A stretch of 64,000 bases of DNA, taken from assembly GCF_000023925.1 (NCBI RefSeq), contig NC_013169.1:2170001-2234000 (forward strand). The letters are read 5' to 3'. Shown piece by piece: positions 1-8,960 of this stretch (position 1 is its first letter; each line of letters starts with the position of its first letter). Source of the stretch: Kytococcus sedentarius DSM 20547 (lineage in GTDB: Bacteria > Actinomycetota > Actinomycetes > Actinomycetales > Dermatophilaceae). The notes beneath the pieces were generated by a model that saw nothing but the letters and a program-made list of their open reading frames with translations, searched no databases and had not been told where the DNA came from. The translations under genes and the position numbers were made by a program.

Positions 1-1575
1 CAGCCGGTGGGCCACGAGGATGCCGGTGCGGCCGGTCAGGAGCCGCTCGGAGGCCCGCACCACCCGTTGCTCGGTGAGCGGGTCCATGCGGGCCGTCGCC
101 TCGTCGAGCACCACCACCCGGACGTCGCGGATGAGCAGGCGGGCGAAGGCCAGGAGCTGCTCCTCTCCCGCCGACAGGGTCAGCCCGCCGGGACCGAGCG
201 GCGTGTGGATGCCCTCGGGGAGGGCTGCCACCCAGTCGGTGAGTCCCAGCTCAGCGACCACCGCCTCGACCTCGTGGTCCGGCCGGTCGTCGAAGAGAGT
301 GATGTTCTGGGCCAGCGTGCCGGCGAGGACCTCGGTGCGCTGCGTGACCGTGCCCACCGTCTCCCGCAGGGAGGCCAGGTCCGTGTCCGTGACGTCCTGT
401 CCCCCGAGGAGGACCGTCCCGGCAGGCGGTTCGATCGCCCGGGTCACCATCGAGGCCAGGGTGGACTTGCCGGAGCCGGTGCGCCCGACGAGGGCCAGGG
501 TCTGGCCCGCCGGGAGGTGCAGGTCGATCCCCTGCAGGGCGAAGGTCCCCTCGCCGTAGGAGAAGGTGAGATCCCGGACGGTGAGGTCCAGCGGCCCCTC
601 GGGGACCGGCGCACCGCCCGCCGGCTCCGGCTCGGAGTCCATGATCTGCCGCACCCGGATCACCGCCCCCATGCCCGCCTGCAGGTCCGGGAGGCGCTCG
701 GCGAGCTGCGACATCACCCCCACGAAGCGGCTGCTCACCAGGAAGAGCGTGACCAGCGCCGACACCCCCAGGGCCCCGCCCTCCACCGCCAGGGCGCCCC
801 CGACCACCAGGAGCACCATGAGGAGCTGCAGGGTCAGGCCGCTGCGGAGGATCACCGTGATCTCCTGGCGCAGCACCGCCAGGAAGCGCCGGTGGACCTC
901 TGCCGAGAGCTCGGCCAGGCGACGCACCGCGAAGGGCTGCCCGAGGCTCGTGCGCAGGTCGTCCCGCGCGGCGATCCCCTCCTCCAGCGCCGCGGCGTGG
1001 GCGGTGAAGGCGGCCTCCTCGTGCACCTTGAGCTCCGCGATCCGGGGGAGCAACGGACGGATGACCACGAGCGTGAGCACCCCGATGGCCGGGAAGAGGA
1101 ACCATGCCGGCCACCAGGTCAGCCCCGCGACCACCCACATCGGGACGATCGTCACGAGGGTCGACAGGACACCCCAGAGGATGTCCCGGCTCAGGGAGCC
1201 GATCTCGTAGGCGTCGTCGTCGATCCGGTCGAGCAGCTCGCCGACGGCCTGGTCCCCGAGCGCGGAGACCGGCTGGGCGGTGACGGCACGCAGGACGTCC
1301 CGTCGCAGCTCCCCCTCGGCCCGGTCGACCTCCCCCACCCAGAGCACGCGTCCCAGCGCGTCGAGGAGGGCGCCCCCCACCAGCGCCAGCGCCAGCCAGC
1401 CGACCAGGCCCATGCGGGCGTCCTCGGCGAGCCGGCCCGCCAGCACCGCCCCGACCGACTGGCCGACGCCACCCACCGTGAGCACGAGCAGCGCCCCTGC
1501 CGAGACCGGGGTGGCCAGCCGCCGCCAGGTCACGGGGCGGGGCGGGGTGGTGGGCACGTCGGCGCTCGGAATCAC
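1..1575 (-). CDS. ABC exporter, fused membrane and ATPase domains (C-terminus off window)
   Basis: This gene leaves the window at position 1, so only the first 525 codons are visible. An N-terminal multi-helix membrane domain (roughly residues 15-310) is followed by a nucleotide-binding domain with Walker A GRTGSGKST, a signature written LSAGEEQ instead of LSGGQ, Walker B VVVLDEAT, and an H-loop sequence VAHRL at the edge. This is the layout of homodimeric or heterodimeric ABC exporters; the substrate cannot be inferred. I chose the GTG at 1575 because TACTGT lies six bases upstream, which suits a leaderless mRNA; an in-frame ATG at 1614 is the alternative. It lies downstream of rplL on the same strand, separated from it by a hairpin. 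Confidence 0.85.
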   Translation of the reverse strand, partial: MIPSADVPTTPPRPVTWRRLATPVSAGALLVLTVGGVGQSVGAVLAGRLAEDARMGLVGWLALALVGGALLDALGRVLWVGEVDRAEGELRRDVLRAVTAQPVSALGDQAVGELLDRIDDDAYEIGSLSRDILWGVLSTLVTIVPMWVVAGLTWWPAWFLFPAIGVLTLVVIRPLLPRIAELKVHEEAAFTAHAAALEEGIAARDDLRTSLGQPFAVRRLAELSAEVHRRFLAVLRQEITVILRSGLTLQLLMVLLVVGGALAVEGGALGVSALVTLFLVSSRFVGVMSQLAERLPDLQAGMGAVIRVRQIMDSEPEPAGGAPVPEGPLDLTVRDLTFSYGEGTFALQGIDLHLPAGQTLALVGRTGSGKSTLASMVTRAIEPPAGTVLLGGQDVTDTDLASLRETVGTVTQRTEVLAGTLAQNITLFDDRPDHEVEAVVAELGLTDWVAALPEGIHTPLGPGGLTLSAGEEQLLAFARLLIRDVRVVVLDEATARMDPLTEQRVVRASERLLTGRTGILVAHRL

Positions 1576-1633
1576 CCGCGCACAGTAACCCCCCCTCCGA
1601 CACGCGCACCGCATTTTCCCCACCCCGGACACG

Positions 1634-1672
1634 CCACGGGCGGGCCCCCCGCAGTGGGGAGCCCGCCCGTGG
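1634..1672 (-). terminator. Hairpin downstream of rplL
   Basis: A 12-bp perfect inverted repeat (arm CCACGGGCGGGC, 1634-1645 and 1661-1672) follows the rplL stop codon. There is no clear U-tract. It probably ends the rplJ-rplL transcript before the ABC gene. Confidence 0.6.
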
Positions 1673-1701
1673 ACGGAGAGGGGGTCAGCGACCCCCGGAG
1701 A

Positions 1702-2091
1702 TCACTTGACCTCGACGGTGGCGCCAGCGCCCTCGAGGGCCTCCTTGGCCTTGTCGGCCTCCTCCTTGGAGACACCCTCCAGGACGGCCTTGGGGGCGCC
1801 GTCCACGAGGTCCTTGGCCTCCTTCAGACCCAGGGAGGTCAGACCGCGCACCTCCTTGATGACGCCGATCTTCTTGTCACCGGCGGCAGCCAGGATGACG
1901 TCGAACTCGGTCTTCTCCTCGGCGGCGTCACCGGCGTCACCGGCAGCGGCCGGGGCGGCACCGGCGACCGCGACCGGGGCGGCGGCGGTGACCTCGAAGA
2001 CCTCCTCGAACTGCTTCACGAACTCGGAGAGCTCGATGAGGGTCATCTCCTTGAACTGCTCGATGAGCTCGTCGTTGCTGAGCTTGGCCAT
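1702..2091 (-). CDS. rplL: 50S ribosomal protein L7/L12
   Basis: The 129-residue acidic protein has the L7/L12 layout: an N-terminal dimerisation helix (residues 1-35), an Ala/Pro-rich hinge (about 36-58), and a C-terminal domain with the conserved [15 protein letters not shown] and [10 protein letters not shown] segments that contact translation factors. It forms the flexible stalk of the large subunit together with L10. The AAGGAAG sequence before ATG 2091 serves as the ribosome binding site. It lies 90 bases downstream of rplJ on the same strand, and the two are presumably one transcript controlled by the rplJ leader. Confidence 0.98.
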   Translation of the reverse strand: MAKLSNDELIEQFKEMTLIELSEFVKQFEEVFEVTAAAPVAVAGAAPAAAGDAGDAAEEKTEFDVILAAAGDKKIGVIKEVRGLTSLGLKEAKDLVDGAPKAVLEGVSKEEADKAKEALEGAGATVEVK

Positions 2092-2181
2092 GATGGCTTC
2101 CTTTCGTTCCTGCCGTGAGTGGCGTTGCCCGGGATCGGGCGGTGTTTCAGGGGGCTGATGCGCGGGAGGGGTCCCGGGCGA

Positions 2182-2793
2182 TCAGTTGTCGTCGCCACCC
2201 TCGGCGACGTCGGTGTCGGTCTGCTCGTCCGCGGCCGGGGCCTCGGCGGAGTCGGCGGGGGCGCCGGAGACCGGGCCCTCCGTCTCGACCTTGGCGCGCA
2301 GGGCCTCGGCCAGGCGCGCCATCTGGGCCGGGGCGCCGTTGAGCAGCGCCGCGGTGTTGGCCATCGGAGCCTTCATCGCGCCGGCCAGCTTGGCCAGCAG
2401 GACCTCGCGGCTCTCCAGGCTGGCGAGCTTCGTCAGGTCGTCGGCCGTGTAGGCCTGACCGTCGACGAGACCGGCCTTGATGACCAGAGCCTCGTTCTCC
2501 TTGGCGAAGTCACGCAGGCCCTTGGCCACCTCGACCGCGTCACCGGTGACGAAGGCGATGGCGGTGGGGCCGGACAGGTAGCCGTCGAACGCGTCGACGC
2601 CCGCCTCGGCCGCCGCACGGGCGGTCAGCGTGTTCTTCACCACGGAGTACGTCGCGTTGCCGCGGAGCGCCTTGCGGAGCTCCGCCATCTGCGCCACGGT
2701 CAAGCCGCGGTACTCGGTCAGCACGGCCGCGTTCGAGTCGCGCAGCTGAGACGCGATCTCGGCGATGACGGCATCCTTCTGGGGATTCGCCAT
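2182..2793 (-). CDS. rplJ: 50S ribosomal protein L10
   Basis: The 203-residue protein begins [17 protein letters not shown] and contains the L10 core ([33 protein letters not shown]). L10 anchors L7/L12 dimers to 23S rRNA and, in many bacteria, represses its own operon by binding its mRNA leader. The C-terminal 35 residues form an acidic Ala/Asp/Glu-rich tail. I chose ATG 2793 because AAGGAGG precedes it by five bases and homologues begin here. A longer in-frame reading upstream runs through the leader and its terminator hairpin and is rejected. Confidence 0.97.
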   Translation of the reverse strand: MANPQKDAVIAEIASQLRDSNAAVLTEYRGLTVAQMAELRKALRGNATYSVVKNTLTARAAAEAGVDAFDGYLSGPTAIAFVTGDAVEVAKGLRDFAKENEALVIKAGLVDGQAYTADDLTKLASLESREVLLAKLAGAMKAPMANTAALLNGAPAQMARLAEALRAKVETEGPVSGAPADSAEAPAADEQTDTDVAEGGDDN

Positions 2794-3042
2794 GTGGGCC
2801 TCCTTACAGTGGTGGTGCCGGGCCCCACGAACGAAAAAACCCCGTGCGCAGGCACGGGGCAAACTCCCGCGGATCGTGCACGTCACCTCCTGGGAGGGAA
2901 CGTGACGGCTCCACCGGAACTCGTCTCACACCTACGCGGGTCGTCCGTCGAGCGGAACCTTCGATGGTGTCCGGCATGCCTCTGCACCGAGGACTCACAG
3001 CAGAACACCAACGACCGGCGGTCATTGGTCCAGCCAACGATA
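2794..3042 (-). promoter_or_regulatory. rplJL leader with likely promoter
   Basis: This stretch between rplJ and the divergent gene at 3165 is non-coding. On the minus strand, TATCGT (3037-3042) with TTTGCG 18 bases further upstream is a possible promoter. That would give a leader of about 240 nt with several internal inverted repeats and an intrinsic-terminator hairpin near its end (listed separately). A long leader with attenuator fits autogenous L10 control. The promoter boxes are weak matches, and I did not derive the L10-binding fold. Confidence 0.5.
2834..2859 (-). terminator. Attenuator in the rplJ leader
   Basis: On the minus strand, a perfect 7-bp stem CCCCGTG/CACGGGG with a six-base loop is followed directly by six T residues. 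This is a textbook intrinsic terminator, yet it lies 40 bases upstream of the rplJ start and inside its leader. It therefore most likely acts as a regulated attenuator for rplJ-rplL rather than as a simple gene end. Confidence 0.8.
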
Positions 3043-3115
3043 GCCGCCTGTGCGCGCCAGCGCAAAGCCGGGGCGCGGGGCAGGGGGTGACCCAGCATCC
3101 CGAACCCCTGGTCGC

Positions 3116-3136
3116 TGTCAACGGTGGGTTGACAAC
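3116..3136 (+). promoter_or_regulatory. Inverted repeat over the -35 region of the 3165 operon
   Basis: TGTCAAC, five bases, then GTTGACA form a perfect 7-bp inverted repeat. The right arm contains a consensus -35 TTGACA (3129-3134). The sequence GGTTGACAAC (3127-3136) is found again at the same distance (28 bases) before the HTH gene at 12701. It is probably a promoter with an overlapping operator; the regulator is unknown. Confidence 0.45.
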
Positions 3137-3164
3137 GGCACGCACTCCTCGACACGCTTGCCCC

Positions 3165-3575
3165 ATGGCTCCCCGTCTCGTCACCGTCGTCGCGTTCGTC
3201 GCACTCACCGTCGTCAGCACCCTGCACCCCACGCTGGCGGACGGGGGGTTGTGGGGCCGGTGGGCCACTGCTGCCCTCGGGGCCCTCGCGACCCTCGTGG
3301 GTGTCTGGTGCGCACCGCTGTTCGCCGCCGACGGCGCCCTGCCCGGCACCCTCTTCGCCCGGTGGCGCCCGGAGTGGGACCGACCCAAGACCCTCCAGGT
3401 GCTCTCGGGAACCATCGCCACCGCAGTCCTGGTGCTGGCGCTGCAGTTCCAACCGGGCACGGCAGCCATCCTGGGGATTGCCGTCGCGATCGGGGTGGGG
3501 GCGCTGCTCCCCGCGCCGGGTAGGGTCGACGCCCAGCACGACGCCGCCAACCCGCACGCCCACCGCGACGCGTGA
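3165..3575 (+). CDS. Small membrane protein of unknown function
   Basis: The product has 136 residues with about four hydrophobic segments (residues 3-22, 27-49, 76-94 and 98-113) and a His/Asp/Ala tail. I recognise no family. It starts at ATG 3165 shortly after a -35-like TTGACA and has no clear ribosome binding site. Its last bases overlap the next gene by four (GTGA), so it is translationally coupled to an HTH protein. The pair is inserted between the divergent rplJ and convergent rplA blocks, where ribosomal gene order would otherwise be continuous. The membrane location is predicted; the role is unknown. Confidence 0.7.
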   Translation: MAPRLVTVVAFVALTVVSTLHPTLADGGLWGRWATAALGALATLVGVWCAPLFAADGALPGTLFARWRPEWDRPKTLQVLSGTIATAVLVLALQFQPGTAAILGIAVAIGVGALLPAPGRVDAQHDAANPHAHRDA

Positions 3576-4216
3576 CCGACGCTGGAGCCGCCGACCACAC
3601 CGCGGCCGTCGACGCCGTGCGCCGTGCCCTGGCCTCCCGTGAGGCTGCCCTTGCCGCCGGGGCCCGCGCCGAGCAGGAGCTGGTCGATGCAGTGCACGCG
3701 GCCCGCCGCGTGGGGCTCAGCTGGCAGCAGCTCGCTGACCTGCTGGGGGTCACCCGCCAGGCGGCGGCCCAGCGGTTCGGTGGGGGGCCCACCGACGCCC
3801 CACCGGTCCCCGGCCGTTCCCCCATGTACGACCACGGGGGACCCGTCGACGACCCAGTCGGTGACCGGGTGGGACGCTTGGCCACCACGGCCCTCGAGCG
3901 CCTGCTGGAACACGACATCGCCACCCTGCGGCGTCTGCTCAGCAGCACCGCCCGGCGACAGCTCACTCACCAGGTGCTCTCGGAGCTCGCCGAAGAGCTG
4001 CCCGACGCCGTGGGCCCCGTCTGGCGGCTGGAACCGCCCACGACCCACACGCCGGAGGGGGCCGTCCCTGCCACCGGGGCGCTGCCGCTGGTCGCCCGCA
4101 TCGAGCTCGTGGCCGAGCACGGCCGCCCCGTCGCCCACGTCCTGGTGGGCCGCGCGGGCAGCATCGCCGGTCTCAGCATCCGCCCCTCGGACGCCCACGA
4201 GAGCTGGCCCCTCTGA
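3572..4216 (+). CDS. HTH-domain protein of unknown function
   Basis: The 214-residue protein has an N-terminal part ending in a helix-turn-helix, SWQQLADLLGVTRQAAAQRF (about residues 50-69), followed by a region with no family I recognise. It begins at GTG 3572, overlapping the upstream membrane-protein stop by four bases. The HTH closely resembles the one in the small protein at 12701 (SWQEIADALGVTRQAAHKKH). The two promoters also share GGTTGACAAC at an identical distance from the start codon. It is likely DNA-binding; its targets are unknown. Confidence 0.7.
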   Translation: MTDAGAADHTAAVDAVRRALASREAALAAGARAEQELVDAVHAARRVGLSWQQLADLLGVTRQAAAQRFGGGPTDAPPVPGRSPMYDHGGPVDDPVGDRVGRLATTALERLLEHDIATLRRLLSSTARRQLTHQVLSELAEELPDAVGPVWRLEPPTTHTPEGAVPATGALPLVARIELVAEHGRPVAHVLVGRAGSIAGLSIRPSDAHESWPL

Positions 4217-4227
4217 GCGGCGGACGC

Positions 4228-4267
4228 ACCGGAGCCCGCCCCACCGTTCGGTGGGACGGGCTCCGGT
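4228..4267. terminator. Bidirectional terminator between the HTH gene and rplA
   Basis: A long inverted repeat (ACCGGAGCCCG and CCACC against their complements, interrupted by a small bulge) with a short GTTC loop lies between two convergent genes. It can terminate both transcripts. Confidence 0.7.
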
Positions 4268-4307
4268 CAGTGCGGCGGTGCCGCGGTGCGCCGGGCGACG
4301 CGGTGGG

Positions 4308-5000
4308 TCACTCGCTCTTGGAAGCGATCTCCAGCGGGATGCCGGGGCCCATCGTCGTGCTCAGCACGGCGCGGGTGATGTAGCGACCCTTGGAGGCCGA
4401 CGGCTTCAGACGCATGATCTCGTCCATCGCGGCGTCGAAGTTCTCCACCAACTGCTCAGTGGGGAAGGACGACTTGCCGATGATGAAGTGCACGTTGGCG
4501 TGCTTGTCGTTGCGGAACTCGATCTTGCCGCCCTTGATGTCGTTGACGGCCTTGGCGACGTCCATGGTCACCGTGCCGGTCTTCGGGTTCGGCATCAGGC
4601 CACGGGGACCCAGCACCTTGCCCAGACGACCGACCTTGCCCATGAGGTCCGGGGTCGCGACGACGGCGTCGAAGTCGAGCCACCCGCCGGCCACCTTCTC
4701 GATGAGCTCGTCGGAGCCGACGTGGTCGGCGCCCGCCTCACGCGCGGCCTCGGCCTTCTCGGCGTTCGCGAAGACGAGCACGCGGGCGGTCTTGCCGGTA
4801 CCGTTCGGCAGGTTGACGGTGCCGCGGACCATCTGGTCGGCCTTGCGCGGGTCGATGCCCAGGCGCAGGGAGACGTCGACGGTGGAGTCCCACGTGGTGG
4901 TGGAGATCTCCTGGGCCAGGGCGATCGCCTCGGCGGGGGCGTAGGCCTTGCCGGCCTCGATCTTCTCCGCTGCGGCGCGGTAGTTCTTGCTGCGCTTCAT
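4308..5000 (-). CDS. rplA: 50S ribosomal protein L1
   Basis: The 230-residue protein is of normal L1 length and carries the family segments [34 protein letters not shown] and [20 protein letters not shown]1 forms the mobile stalk at the tRNA exit site and represses its own operon in many bacteria. The start at 5000 gives [10 protein letters not shown], typical of actinobacteria. It follows rplK on the same strand after 99 bases and ends against a shared terminator. Confidence 0.98.
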   Translation of the reverse strand: MKRSKNYRAAAEKIEAGKAYAPAEAIALAQEISTTTWDSTVDVSLRLGIDPRKADQMVRGTVNLPNGTGKTARVLVFANAEKAEAAREAGADHVGSDELIEKVAGGWLDFDAVVATPDLMGKVGRLGKVLGPRGLMPNPKTGTVTMDVAKAVNDIKGGKIEFRNDKHANVHFIIGKSSFPTEQLVENFDAAMDEIMRLKPSASKGRYITRAVLSTTMGPGIPLEIASKSE

Positions 5001-5099
5001 GATTCTCCTGATGTGCGTGGTGGGAGTTCGTGGTCGTGCGGGCCAGCGCTGGCCCTACCACTGGGGGTGGGCCGGTGCAGGTGCACCGGCACGGGGGCC

Positions 5100-5531
5100 T
5101 CAGCCCTCGACGGTGATGCCCATGGAGCGGGCGGTGCCGGCGATGATGCGCTTGGCCATGTCGAGGTCGTTGGCGTTGAGGTCGGCCATCTTCAGCTCGG
5201 CGATCTCGGCGATCTGGGCGTCGCTGATCTTGCCGACCTTGGTCACGTGCGGCTCACCGGAACCCTTGGGGACGCCCGCAGCCTTCTTGATGAGCTGGGC
5301 GGCCGGCGGGGTCTTGGTGATGAAGGTGAAGGAGCGGTCCTCGTAGACCGTGATCTCCACCGGGATGATGTTGCCGCGCTGGTTCTCCGTCGCAGCGTTG
5401 TACGCCTTGACGAAGTCCATGATGTTGACACCGGCGGCACCGAGGGCCGGGCCGACCGGGGGCGCCGGGGTGGCGGCACCGGCCTCGATCTGCAGCTTGA
5501 TGAAGCTGGCGACCTTCTTCTTGGGAGCCAT
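5100..5531 (-). CDS. rplK: 50S ribosomal protein L11
   Basis: The product has 143 residues, the usual L11 length. It begins [18 protein letters not shown] and contains [19 protein letters not shown] and the C-terminal RNA-binding helices ending [13 protein letters not shown]11 binds the GTPase-associated region of 23S rRNA. The start at 5531 is preceded by AGAGG; the longer in-frame reading upstream lacks homology and is rejected. It lies between nusG (131 bases upstream) and rplA. Confidence 0.98.
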
Positions 5532-5662
5532 GTGAGTTCCTCTTTCGTTGTGGGCCGACGCCGTGGGCGATGACCCGGTTGCATGACCACCGTCGCGCAC
5601 GGTGGCTGGTCAGGACCCGTGGAGGGTCCGGCGGCGCGGGGCACGGGGCCCCGCTGCCCGCA

Positions 5663-6553
5663 TCAGATCTTGGCGACCTGGTTGAACGCGAGCTCGACCG
5701 GGGTCTCCCGGCCGAAGATCGAGACCAGCACCTGCACCTTGCGTGCTTCGACGTTGATCTCGGAGATCGTGGCAGGAAGGGTCTCGAACGGACCCTCCAT
5801 GACGGTGACGGCCTCGCCGACCTCGAAGTCGACGAGTGGCATCTGGGGGGTGCCGGACTTCGGCTCCACCGTGGTGGCGCCCTCCTGGGAGCCGGCAGCG
5901 GCCTGGGCCTGCGACTCGAAGTCGGGGGCCAGCATGTCGAAGACCTCGCCGAGGCTCAGCGGCACCGGGTCAGTGGCGTTGCCGACGAATCCGGTCACAC
6001 CCGGGGTGTTGCGGACGGTGCCCCAGGAGGCGTTCGTCAGGTCCATGCGCACCAGGCAGTACCCGGGCATGCGGACGCGCTCGACGGTCTTCTTCTGGTT
6101 GTTCTTGATCTCGGTGACCGTCTCCATGGGCACCTCGGCCTGGAAGATGTAGTCCTCCATGTTCATGGAGACCGCACGCTGCTCCAGGTTGGCCTTCACC
6201 CGCTTCTCGTAGCCGGCGTAGGTGTGGAGCACGTACCAGTCACCGAACTGGCCACGCAGCATGTCGCGGAACTCGGCGGCCTGGTCCTCGGCGGTGGGGG
6301 TGGCGTCCTCGTCGGACTCCCCCTCGGCGGCAGCCTCGTCGGTCGCGTCCCCCTCCGCGTCGGCGGCGGACTCGTCAGCGGCGTCGGCAGCGGCCTCGTC
6401 GTCCGCGGCGTCCACGGAGTCACCCTCGGGGGCCTCGTCGGGCTGCGGGGCAGCGTCAGCCCCGGCCACCTCGACCTCATCGGCCACGGTGGCCTCCTCG
6501 ACGGCCTGGTCGGCCTCGACCTCGGTCGCCGGATCGGGCGTCTGCTCGGACAT
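5663..6553 (-). CDS. nusG: Transcription termination/antitermination factor NusG with acidic N-terminal extension
   Basis: The 296-residue protein ends in a complete NusG core. The NGN domain (about residues 108-225) has [19 protein letters not shown] and [10 protein letters not shown], and the KOW domain (about 245-296) has VTVMEGPF and [10 protein letters not shown]. NusG binds RNA polymerase and links it to Rho or ribosomes. The first 95 residues are an Ala/Asp/Glu-rich low-complexity extension. Such extensions occur in many actinobacterial NusG proteins but are absent from E. coli NusG (about 180 residues). It lies in the tRNA-Trp-secE-nusG-rplK-rplA order. Confidence 0.97.
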   Translation of the reverse strand: MSEQTPDPATEVEADQAVEEATVADEVEVAGADAAPQPDEAPEGDSVDAADDEAAADAADESAADAEGDATDEAAAEGESDEDATPTAEDQAAEFRDMLRGQFGDWYVLHTYAGYEKRVKANLEQRAVSMNMEDYIFQAEVPMETVTEIKNNQKKTVERVRMPGYCLVRMDLTNASWGTVRNTPGVTGFVGNATDPVPLSLGEVFDMLAPDFESQAQAAAGSQEGATTVEPKSGTPQMPLVDFEVGEAVTVMEGPFETLPATISEINVEARKVQVLVSIFGRETPVELAFNQVAKI

Positions 6554-6668
6554 GCTCTGGTACCTCCACGTGAACTGATGGCCGATTGCCGTGGACGGCG
6601 CCCACGTCGGCCGCGGCCCTGGCGGGCCTGCTGGCGGCAGCCCCCTACTCAGGGGCCCGCGCCCGGTC

Positions 6669-6965
6669 TCAGCCGAAGACGAAGCTGATGAGGCGCGAGA
6701 ACAACTGGTCGAGTCCGAACACGAACGCCATGAGCACCACCACGAACACGATCACGACGATGGTGTAGCTCACGAGCTCGTCCCGCGTCGGGCGGACGAT
6801 CTTCCGCAGCTCATCGATGACCTGCTGCAGGAACAGCACGACAGCACTGGAGAAACGGGAAATCGGGTTGTTGCCGCGGGGTTTGCGCTCCCGCAGGGGC
6901 ACCTCGGCGTTCGGATCGGCCGGGGCCGGGCCGCGCTCGGCAGTAGCCGGGCTGTGCTCGGTCAC
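6669..6965 (-). CDS. secE: Preprotein translocase subunit SecE
   Basis: The 98-residue protein has a charged N-terminus, the conserved amphipathic segment [20 protein letters not shown] and one membrane span near the C-terminus ([20 protein letters not shown], about residues 66-85). It is the single-span SecE typical of actinobacteria and clamps SecY in the membrane. I chose GTG 6965 (VTEHSPAT); earlier in-frame starts would read through the tRNA-Trp gene. It lies 42 bases downstream of tRNA-Trp and is probably cotranscribed with it and with nusG. Confidence 0.95.
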   Translation of the reverse strand: MTEHSPATAERGPAPADPNAEVPLRERKPRGNNPISRFSSAVVLFLQQVIDELRKIVRPTRDELVSYTIVVIVFVVVLMAFVFGLDQLFSRLISFVFG

Positions 6966-7007
6966 GGTGGACTCCTTCACGTACTGGTGCCGCGGGGACG
7001 GACTGCG

Positions 7008-7080
7008 CAGGGCATGAGGGACTCGAACCCCCAACCCCCGGTTTTGGAGACCGGTGCTCTACCAATTGAGCTAATGCCCT
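7008..7080 (-). tRNA. tRNA-Trp (CCA anticodon)
   Basis: The 73-nt cloverleaf has a 7-bp acceptor stem AGGGCAT/ATGCCCT, discriminator G, and an anticodon stem-loop reading CTCCAAA with anticodon CCA. The T-arm has GTTCGAGTC. CCA is not encoded. It lies directly upstream of secE, the usual actinobacterial position. Confidence 0.97.
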
Positions 7081-7145
7081 TCGACGTCCGGGTGGGGTGG
7101 ACGTCGAGGCGGCGCATCGCGTCGATGCACCGACCGGGCACTCTA
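7081..7145 (-). promoter_or_regulatory. Likely promoter and leader hairpin of the tRNA-Trp-secE-nusG unit
   Basis: On the minus strand, TAGAGT (7140-7145) is a good -10 candidate; I see no strong -35. Between it and the tRNA 5' end lies a perfect 9-bp inverted repeat TCGACGTCC/GGACGTCGA (7081-7107) with a nine-base loop that abuts the tRNA. It may be a processing signal for tRNA 5' maturation or a local structure. Confidence 0.4.
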
Positions 7146-7239
7146 CTGCAGTCGCGGGGCGGATTTCCACCCGGCCCCCGTGACGGCCCCCTCATGCAGC
7201 ACTCAGGAACTCCTCATGGCCGGCTGCCAGAATGTCCCC

Positions 7240-8472
7240 ATGACACCGGACCAGTCCGCACCGCAGCAGCCCGCCCGCGTCTCCCGCCGCATCGGCGCGA
7301 TCGCCGAATCCGCGACGCTGGCGGTCACCGCCAAGGCGAAGGAGCTCAAGGCCCAGGGCCGGCCCGTCATCGGCTTCGGCGCCGGCGAGCCCGACTTCCC
7401 GACCCCGGACCACGTGGTCGAGGCCGCGGCCGCGGCCTGCCACGACCCGGCGAACCACCGATACACCGCTGCCGGCGGCCTGCCCGAGCTGAAGCAGGCC
7501 ATCATCGAGGCCACCGCGCGCCACTCCGGACTGGAGCTGACGCCCCAGCAGGTGCTGGTGACCAATGGCGGTAAGCAGGCCGTCTACAACACCTTCGCCG
7601 CCCTCATCGACCCCGGTGACGAGGTGCTGCTGCCCGCGCCCTACTGGACGACCTACCCGGAGTCCATCGCGCTGGCGGGCGGGACGCCCGTCGAGGTGTT
7701 CGCCGACGAGACCCAGGAGTACAAGGTCACCGTCGAGCAGCTCGAGGCCGCCCGCACCGGGAAGACCAAGGCCCTGGTGTTCGTCTCCCCGTCCAACCCC
7801 ACCGGCGCCGTGTTCACGCGCGACGAGATGGAGAAGATCGGCCGCTGGGCCCTGGAGCACGGCATCTGGGTGGTGACCGACGAGATCTACGAGCACCTCG
7901 TCTACGGCGACGCCGAGTTCCACTCGGTGCCGGTCGTGGTGCCGGAGCTGGCCGACACCTGCGTGGTGCTCAACGGGGTGGCCAAGACCTATGCGATGAC
8001 GGGCTGGCGCGTGGGCTGGATGGCCGGCCCCGCCGACATCATCAAGGCCGCGACCAACCTGCAGTCGCACGCGACCTCCAACGTGGCCAACGTCTCCCAG
8101 CGCGCCGCGATCGCCGCCCTGAACGGCGGGCTGGAGGACGTGCACCGTATGGGCGAGGCCTTCGACCGCCGTCGCCGGACCATGGTGGCGATGCTCAACG
8201 AGATCGACGGGGTGGAGTGCCCGATCCCCGAGGGCGCCTTCTACGCCTACCCGTCGGTCAAGGGTGTTCTGGGCAAGCAGATCCGCGGCCAGCGTCCGCA
8301 GACCTCCTTGGAGCTGGCCGAGCTGATCCTCACCGAGGCCGAGGTGGCCGTGGTGCCGGGCGAGGCCTTCGGGCCGTCGGGCTACCTGCGCCTCGCCTAC
8401 GCACTGGGCGACGAGGACCTGGTGGAGGGCGTGGCCCGGATCCAGCGCTTGCTGGCCGAGGCGAGGGACTGA
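7240..8472 (+). CDS. Aspartate/aromatic-type pyridoxal-phosphate aminotransferase (class I)
   Basis: The 410-residue fold-type I aminotransferase has [13 protein letters not shown] near the N-terminus, [12 protein letters not shown] and [10 protein letters not shown]. The pyridoxal-phosphate lysine lies in the segment [15 protein letters not shown], and the C-terminal Arg lies in GYLRLAYA. The closest known role is aspartate aminotransferase AspC/AspB, transferring amino groups between aspartate and 2-oxoglutarate; substrate range cannot be read from sequence. I chose ATG 7240 because CAGAAT lies six bases before it, suggesting leaderless translation. Related actinobacteria carry this gene beside tRNA-Trp/secE. 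Confidence 0.9.
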   Translation: MTPDQSAPQQPARVSRRIGAIAESATLAVTAKAKELKAQGRPVIGFGAGEPDFPTPDHVVEAAAAACHDPANHRYTAAGGLPELKQAIIEATARHSGLELTPQQVLVTNGGKQAVYNTFAALIDPGDEVLLPAPYWTTYPESIALAGGTPVEVFADETQEYKVTVEQLEAARTGKTKALVFVSPSNPTGAVFTRDEMEKIGRWALEHGIWVVTDEIYEHLVYGDAEFHSVPVVVPELADTCVVLNGVAKTYAMTGWRVGWMAGPADIIKAATNLQSHATSNVANVSQRAAIAALNGGLEDVHRMGEAFDRRRRTMVAMLNEIDGVECPIPEGAFYAYPSVKGVLGKQIRGQRPQTSLELAELILTEAEVAVVPGEAFGPSGYLRLAYALGDEDLVEGVARIQRLLAEARD

Positions 8473-8489
8473 CCGGCGCGCACGACGCG

Positions 8490-8544
8490 CGACACCCAAG
8501 GGCCGGTCACCACGTGCCATGTGGTGACCGGCCCTTGGGTGTCG
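8490..8544. terminator. 24-bp perfect hairpin after the aminotransferase
   Basis: Arms of 24 bp (8490-8513 and 8521-8544) pair perfectly around a seven-base loop GTGCCAT. The hairpin lies 18 bases after the stop codon and is unusually long for a terminator. The rest of 8545-8634 shows no gene before the IS3 element begins. Confidence 0.75.
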
Positions 8545-8960
8545 TGCGGGGCCCGAAAGGACGGGCCGCGCGGTCACGGGGTCACGACCGCCCATCCGGC
8601 GCTGAGCGGTGACTCACTCGCCATACGAGCAGACGGGACTGCTGTAGGTTCGGTTGACACTTCGGGTGTGGTGTTTCAGGCCGCGTGAGCGGGCCAGTAG
8701 ATGGTCTCAAACTCGATCGGGGTGGTCTTGCCCAGAGCCCGTTGCCGGCGTCTGCGGTGGTAGGTCCGCTCGATCCAGGTGACGATGGCCAGCCGGAGCT
8801 GCTCCCGGGTGGCCCAGCGGCGGCTGTTCAGGACGTTCTTCTGCACCAGGGCGAAGAAGGACTCCATCGCGGCGTTGTCCGCGCTGGAAGCCACCCGACC
8901 CATGGACCCGGTCAGGCCATGCCGGTGCAGCGCGCAGAGGTACGTGCGCGACCGGAACTG

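Noticed and set aside
251-1609. Long open frame on the minus strand beginning near 1609 within the ABC gene
   Set aside because: It is out of frame with the ABC motifs and has a low-complexity Arg/Gly/Pro composition; the true frame starts at 1575 and runs off the window.
8490-8544. Long perfect palindrome considered as a possible phage or plasmid attachment or origin site
   Set aside because: It directly follows a stop codon, has a short loop and no iteron or integrase nearby; a terminator is the simpler reading.
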